NCBI RefSeq assembly: GCF_000204055.1
Contig: NW_006768944.1
Span: 1-21,369, forward strand
Length of the DNA stretch: 21,369 nt
DNA from: Melampsora larici-populina 98AG31
Taxonomy: Eukaryota > Basidiomycota > Pucciniomycetes > Pucciniales > Melampsoraceae
Reading direction: 5' to 3'
Shown here: piece after piece, positions 18,843 through 21,369 of the stretch
How the letters are laid out: each line of letters begins with the position of its first letter
Numbering within the stretch: the stretch's first letter is position 1
The notes under the pieces: generated by a model
Seen by the model: only the letters and a program-made list of their open reading frames with translations
Told to the model about the DNA's origin: nothing
The model's database searches: none
Made by a program: the position numbers and the translations under genes

Positions 18843-18933
18843 GGGAGCATAGTGTAGTGGCTATCACGCTTCATTTGCATTCATGATTCATCGCATCTTG
18901 AAGAGGTCCCGGGTTCAATCCCCGGTGCTTCCA
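18843..18933 (+). tRNA. tRNA-Ala (anticodon UGC) with an 18-nt intron
   Basis: All arms of the cloverleaf can be drawn. The acceptor GGGAGCA (18843-18849) pairs with TGCTTCC (18926-18932), including the G3:U70 wobble pair that marks alanine tRNAs, and the discriminator is A. The D arm has GTG/CAC. The anticodon stem CTTCA (18869-18873) pairs with TGAAG (18899-18903). The anticodon TGC is at 18876-18878. The T arm is CCGGG-TTCAATC-CCCGG. The intron 18880-18897 lies at the standard position, one base after the anticodon, and contains GCA (18893-18895), able to pair with the anticodon. A T5 run at 18936-18940 would end RNA polymerase III transcription. Confidence 0.93.
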
Positions 18934-18935
18934 CA

Positions 18936-18940
18936 TTTTT
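18936..18940 (+). terminator. RNA polymerase III T-run after tRNA-Ala
   Basis: Five consecutive T residues, beginning three bases after the end of the mature tRNA, are a typical Pol III stop signal. Confidence 0.75.
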
Positions 18941-19100
18941 GACGGGCTGACAGGATGTGTTTGGTTAGTCTGACCCTAGTAAGGATGGAGTAATGATCTT
19001 CTTTGGTTATAAGAAGTCTTTGAGTAAGGTGATGAGAAAAATGTGAAGAATCATGATGAGATCTATTTTGATAGTGTTAATTCACCGTGCCCGTTGGTAG

Positions 19101-19120
19101 GGCCCCCGGTGTCGGGGGCC
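19101..19120. other. Perfect GC hairpin, 8-bp stem, 4-nt loop
   Basis: GGCCCCCG-GTGT-CGGGGGCC is a perfect stem-loop in an otherwise AT-rich stretch. It sits near the probable outer end of the copia LTR and could be a transcript-end or packaging structure. Function unknown. Confidence 0.7.
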
Positions 19121-19263
19121 TTCAAGTGATTGTAGGTTATTCAGATTTTCATTCATTTTCCCAAAGAATAAGCGCAACAAAACACTTAGCAGAACTCCAT
19201 TCTGAGTAGCTGCTGAACGTGTTGAACTTGTTAAACTGTTTAGAGCGGACAGAGACGAGAGAA

Positions 19264-19564
19264 CTTTATAGTAGCTCAAAGTTAGAGCACGCTCAAGAAC
19301 AGTTGTGAGAGTGTTAAGAGAAAACACTCGAACCTTTATAGTAGCTCAAAGTTAGAGCACGCTCAAGAACAGTTGTGAGAGTGTTAAGAGAAAACACTCG
19401 AACTTATTCAAGACGGACAAAAGGAACTGGACGTGAGGAAATGACTTTTGGACGATGATAATGAAAAGTTCAGATGGTATTTCTTTCTGCACACCTTTAT
19501 AGTAGCGCAAAGTTAGAGCACGCTCAAGAACAGTTGTGAGAGTGTTAAGAGAAAACACTCGAAC
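19264..19564 (-). repeat. Three 70-bp modules, each ending in a TATA-like box (minus strand)
   Basis: Copies at 19264-19333, 19334-19403 and 19495-19564. The first two are identical and directly tandem; the third differs at one base (19507). On the minus strand each starts GTTCGAGTG and ends with CTACTATAAAG, which resembles a TATA box. Each also contains a 7-bp hairpin (GAGTGTT/AACACTC). The repetition may reflect duplicated promoter units in the LTR U3 region. Confidence 0.8.
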
Positions 19565-19701
19565 CTGAGAACAAAGTAAAGGAATTAATAAGAGAAAGAA
19601 ATAGTAAAAAGTATGCTAGTATCTAACCTATTCAAGACGGACAAAAGGAACTGGACGTGAGGAAATGACTTTTGGACAATGATAATGAAAAGTTCAGATG
19701 G
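19405..19701. repeat. Two 73-bp direct repeats
   Basis: Copies at 19405-19477 and 19629-19701, identical except 19454 G against 19678 A (TCG to TTG on the minus strand). They alternate with the 70-bp modules, so a block of about 224 bp holding both types seems to have been duplicated. Confidence 0.85.
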
Positions 19702-19904
19702 GAAAAAGAGGAACAACAGTTGCACACAGAAAAGAACTACTAATAGGTGAAAAACTTCTTTTCTCCATTTCCCAATCCGTCAACTCCTTTCCACATCATC
19801 CACGTTTCATCCCAATGGTTACATTGTCCCAATCCGTCAATAAAATGATCAAGTTGTGGTTGTCTAATAAGTTACCTAACCGGTGATGGTGAAGTAGCTT
19901 AGGT

Positions 19905-21369
19905 TCAAGACCCCCCCTCGCCACCATTACCGGGTAATTTTGATGGAGGCAATAGACCAAGACTGTCTCGAAACTTAACAAACTTTGTTCTATCAAGTGA
20001 CTTTGTCATGATGTCAGCAATCATATGTTCTGTAGGGCAATATACTATGTTTAATGTTTCATCCTTGACCTTCTCACGAATCCAATGAAAATGAATCTCG
20101 ACATGTTTTGTTCTTGCATGAAAAACTGGGTTTTTTGCGTATGCAATTGAGCCTTGATTGTCGCCGTAAAGTGTAGTTGAACATAAATTTTCAAATCCTA
20201 AATCCTTCATTAACCTCCTGATCCATACTCCCTCTTGTCCTGCATCCAAAAATCCACGATATTCTGCTTCAGTTGAAGAAAGCGCCACTGTAGGTTGCTT
20301 TTTGCTTCTCCACGTTAAAGCAGCTCCATTGAGTAAGAACACATACCCCGAGGTTGATCTTCTGGTGAGTGTACATCCAGCCCAATTTGAGTCAGAGAAA
20401 GCAATTGGAGTACTAGGTAATGGGGGTTTAGCATCATTCTGAAGGAAAGGCATATCAGTCTTTGATGTTAATTTACCATATACAAGAAATAAATGTTTTG
20501 ATCCTTGTAGATACCGTAGAACACGCTTATAGCACTGCCAATGAGTCATTCCAGGTCTTTTGAGAAACTGAGATAATATACTGACTACATGAGCAAGGTC
20601 CGGTCTTGTGCATTGAGATAGATAATTGAGAGATCCTACTGCTGCACGATAGTCGTTTCCACTCGATATGAATGAATCGCGATCTTCCTCAGTAGCTATT
20701 CCAAGAACCTCATTTGCTTGCATGGGCGTGCCAATTGGTTTACAGTCCTCCATACCATTCTCCTTTAAAAGTCCATCAATATAACGCTCTTGAGAAAATG
20801 ATATTTGGCGCTCAGCTCTATTTCTTATGACCTTCATTCCAAGTAACTGATCTACGTTTCCAAGATCCTTGATTTTAAATTCTTTCTTCAAACCTTCTAA
20901 AATCCAGTCTACGTCTTTTCCAGCAAGTGCCATATCGTCCACCCATACATATACATAAGACCTATGATGATTTTCATCTACATGTATAAAGAGGCACGGA
21001 TCTGCATCACTAATATGAAAATCATTTGAAACAAACCAATCAGATACGGTCATATACCAGTTACGTGCGGATTGCTTTAAACCGTATAAGGATTGAAGAA
21101 CTTGTATGCAAGCGTCTGGATCATCGATAAGTATCTTGAAGCGTTGATAAACTATTGAATCAGTAGGTAATGATTGAATCCATTCAATGAATCCTTCTGG
21201 AGCCATGATATACACTTCTTCACCTTTTGCTAGCGATGAATTGAGGAAAGCCGTAACGAAATCAGCTTGTCTAAACTCCAGATCTTCCAGCGCAGTGATC
21301 GCACCAACAGCTCGCAGAGTTGCAATCCTACCTCTGGTGAGAAGGTTTCATGATAATCGATCCCTTCTT
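19905..21369 (-). pseudogene. Ty1/copia Pol, RT-RNase H part, incomplete at window edge, frameshifted
   Basis: This is the C-terminal half of a copia polyprotein on the minus strand. In order: QADFVTAFLNSSL (RT start), EVYIMAPEGF, LYGLKQSARNWY, the catalytic YVWVDDMALAG, LGMKVIRN, YRAAVGSLNYLSQCTRPDL, then RNase H with IAFSDSNWAGC, STSGYVFLLNGAALTWRSKK, LSSTEAEYRGFLDAGQE, LYGDNQGSI, KHVEIHFHWIREKV and TEHMIADIMTKSLDR, ending at 19905. Close to the window end the reading changes frame at about 21327-21332: DYHETFSPEV lies in one frame and RIATLRAVGAITALEDLEF in another, where the family has a continuous SPVVxIATLR segment. A one-base loss explains it. Apart from this the frame is intact and motifs are well conserved. 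Gag, protease and integrase lie beyond the window. Confidence 0.93.

Larger units (their letters stand above)
19075..19910 (-). repeat. Probable 3' LTR of the copia element
   Basis: On the minus strand a run of seven G (19911-19917) directly follows the end of the copia coding region and resembles a polypurine tract. The LTR would then begin TCTTGAACC at 19910, close to the TGTTGA start common in copia LTRs. The far end is uncertain; I place it at the CA (minus strand) at 19075-19076. The region holds three 70-bp modules, two copies of a 73-bp module and a GC-rich hairpin, and has no real gene. The 5' LTR lies outside the window, so the limits are not proven. Confidence 0.4.

Noticed and set aside
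19082..19558. Two minus-strand open frames beginning MFSLNTLTTVLERALTL
   Set aside because: Both arise from the 70-bp repeats of the probable LTR and share their start only because the repeat is copied.

Overview
The window reads as nuclear DNA of a basidiomycete, most likely a rust fungus (Pucciniales). It is AT-rich, host genes carry many short GT-AG introns of 57-111 nt, and most of the rest is nested transposon sequence. Assignment to rusts is inference: the hAT, DIRS and bestrophin-like proteins look rust-like from general knowledge, and no database was searched.

The left part (1-3560) has no host gene that I can support. It holds inverted-repeat elements: an imperfect 43-bp inverted repeat (181-478), a Tc1/mariner-like MITE with TA flanks (1797-2021), and two neighbouring short elements (2750-3065, 3145-3552), each with a perfect 8-bp target-site duplication as expected for hAT-type insertions. 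Two host genes follow, both on the + strand. The first is a 13-exon, 522-codon bestrophin-like anion-channel gene (3950-6492), whose splice phases all agree. The second is a 4-exon, 220-codon gene for a small secreted protein (8087-8955), a candidate effector.

From 9.7 to 18.8 kb the sequence is a nest. The oldest layer is a decayed hAT transposase on the minus strand, whose N-terminal part lies at 18534-18770 and whose remainder lies at 10370-12805. A 5728-bp tyrosine-recombinase retrotransposon of DIRS/Ngaro type (12806-18533) splits it and has the complete A1-ORFs-B1-A2-B2 split-direct-repeat layout. A 327-bp MITE rich in TATAC/TATAG pentamers (10619-10945, 7-bp duplication) is inserted in the C-terminal part, and a CACTA-like inverted-repeat element (9745-10367) lies just beyond the hAT stop. 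The DIRS element has Gag, CCCH zinc finger, RT, RNase H and tyrosine recombinase, but carries an amber codon in Gag and an opal codon two codons before the catalytic tyrosine. Every difference between its own repeat copies lies at a CpG position, mostly TCG to TTG, which suggests RIP-like or methylation-driven mutation.

An intron-containing tRNA-Ala(UGC) gene (18843-18933) follows. It sits between the hAT/DIRS nest and the 3' end of a Ty1/copia element on the minus strand (about 19075 to beyond 21369). The probable LTR of that element contains three 70-bp modules, each ending in a TATA-box-like sequence, and its pol gene has a frameshift near the window edge.
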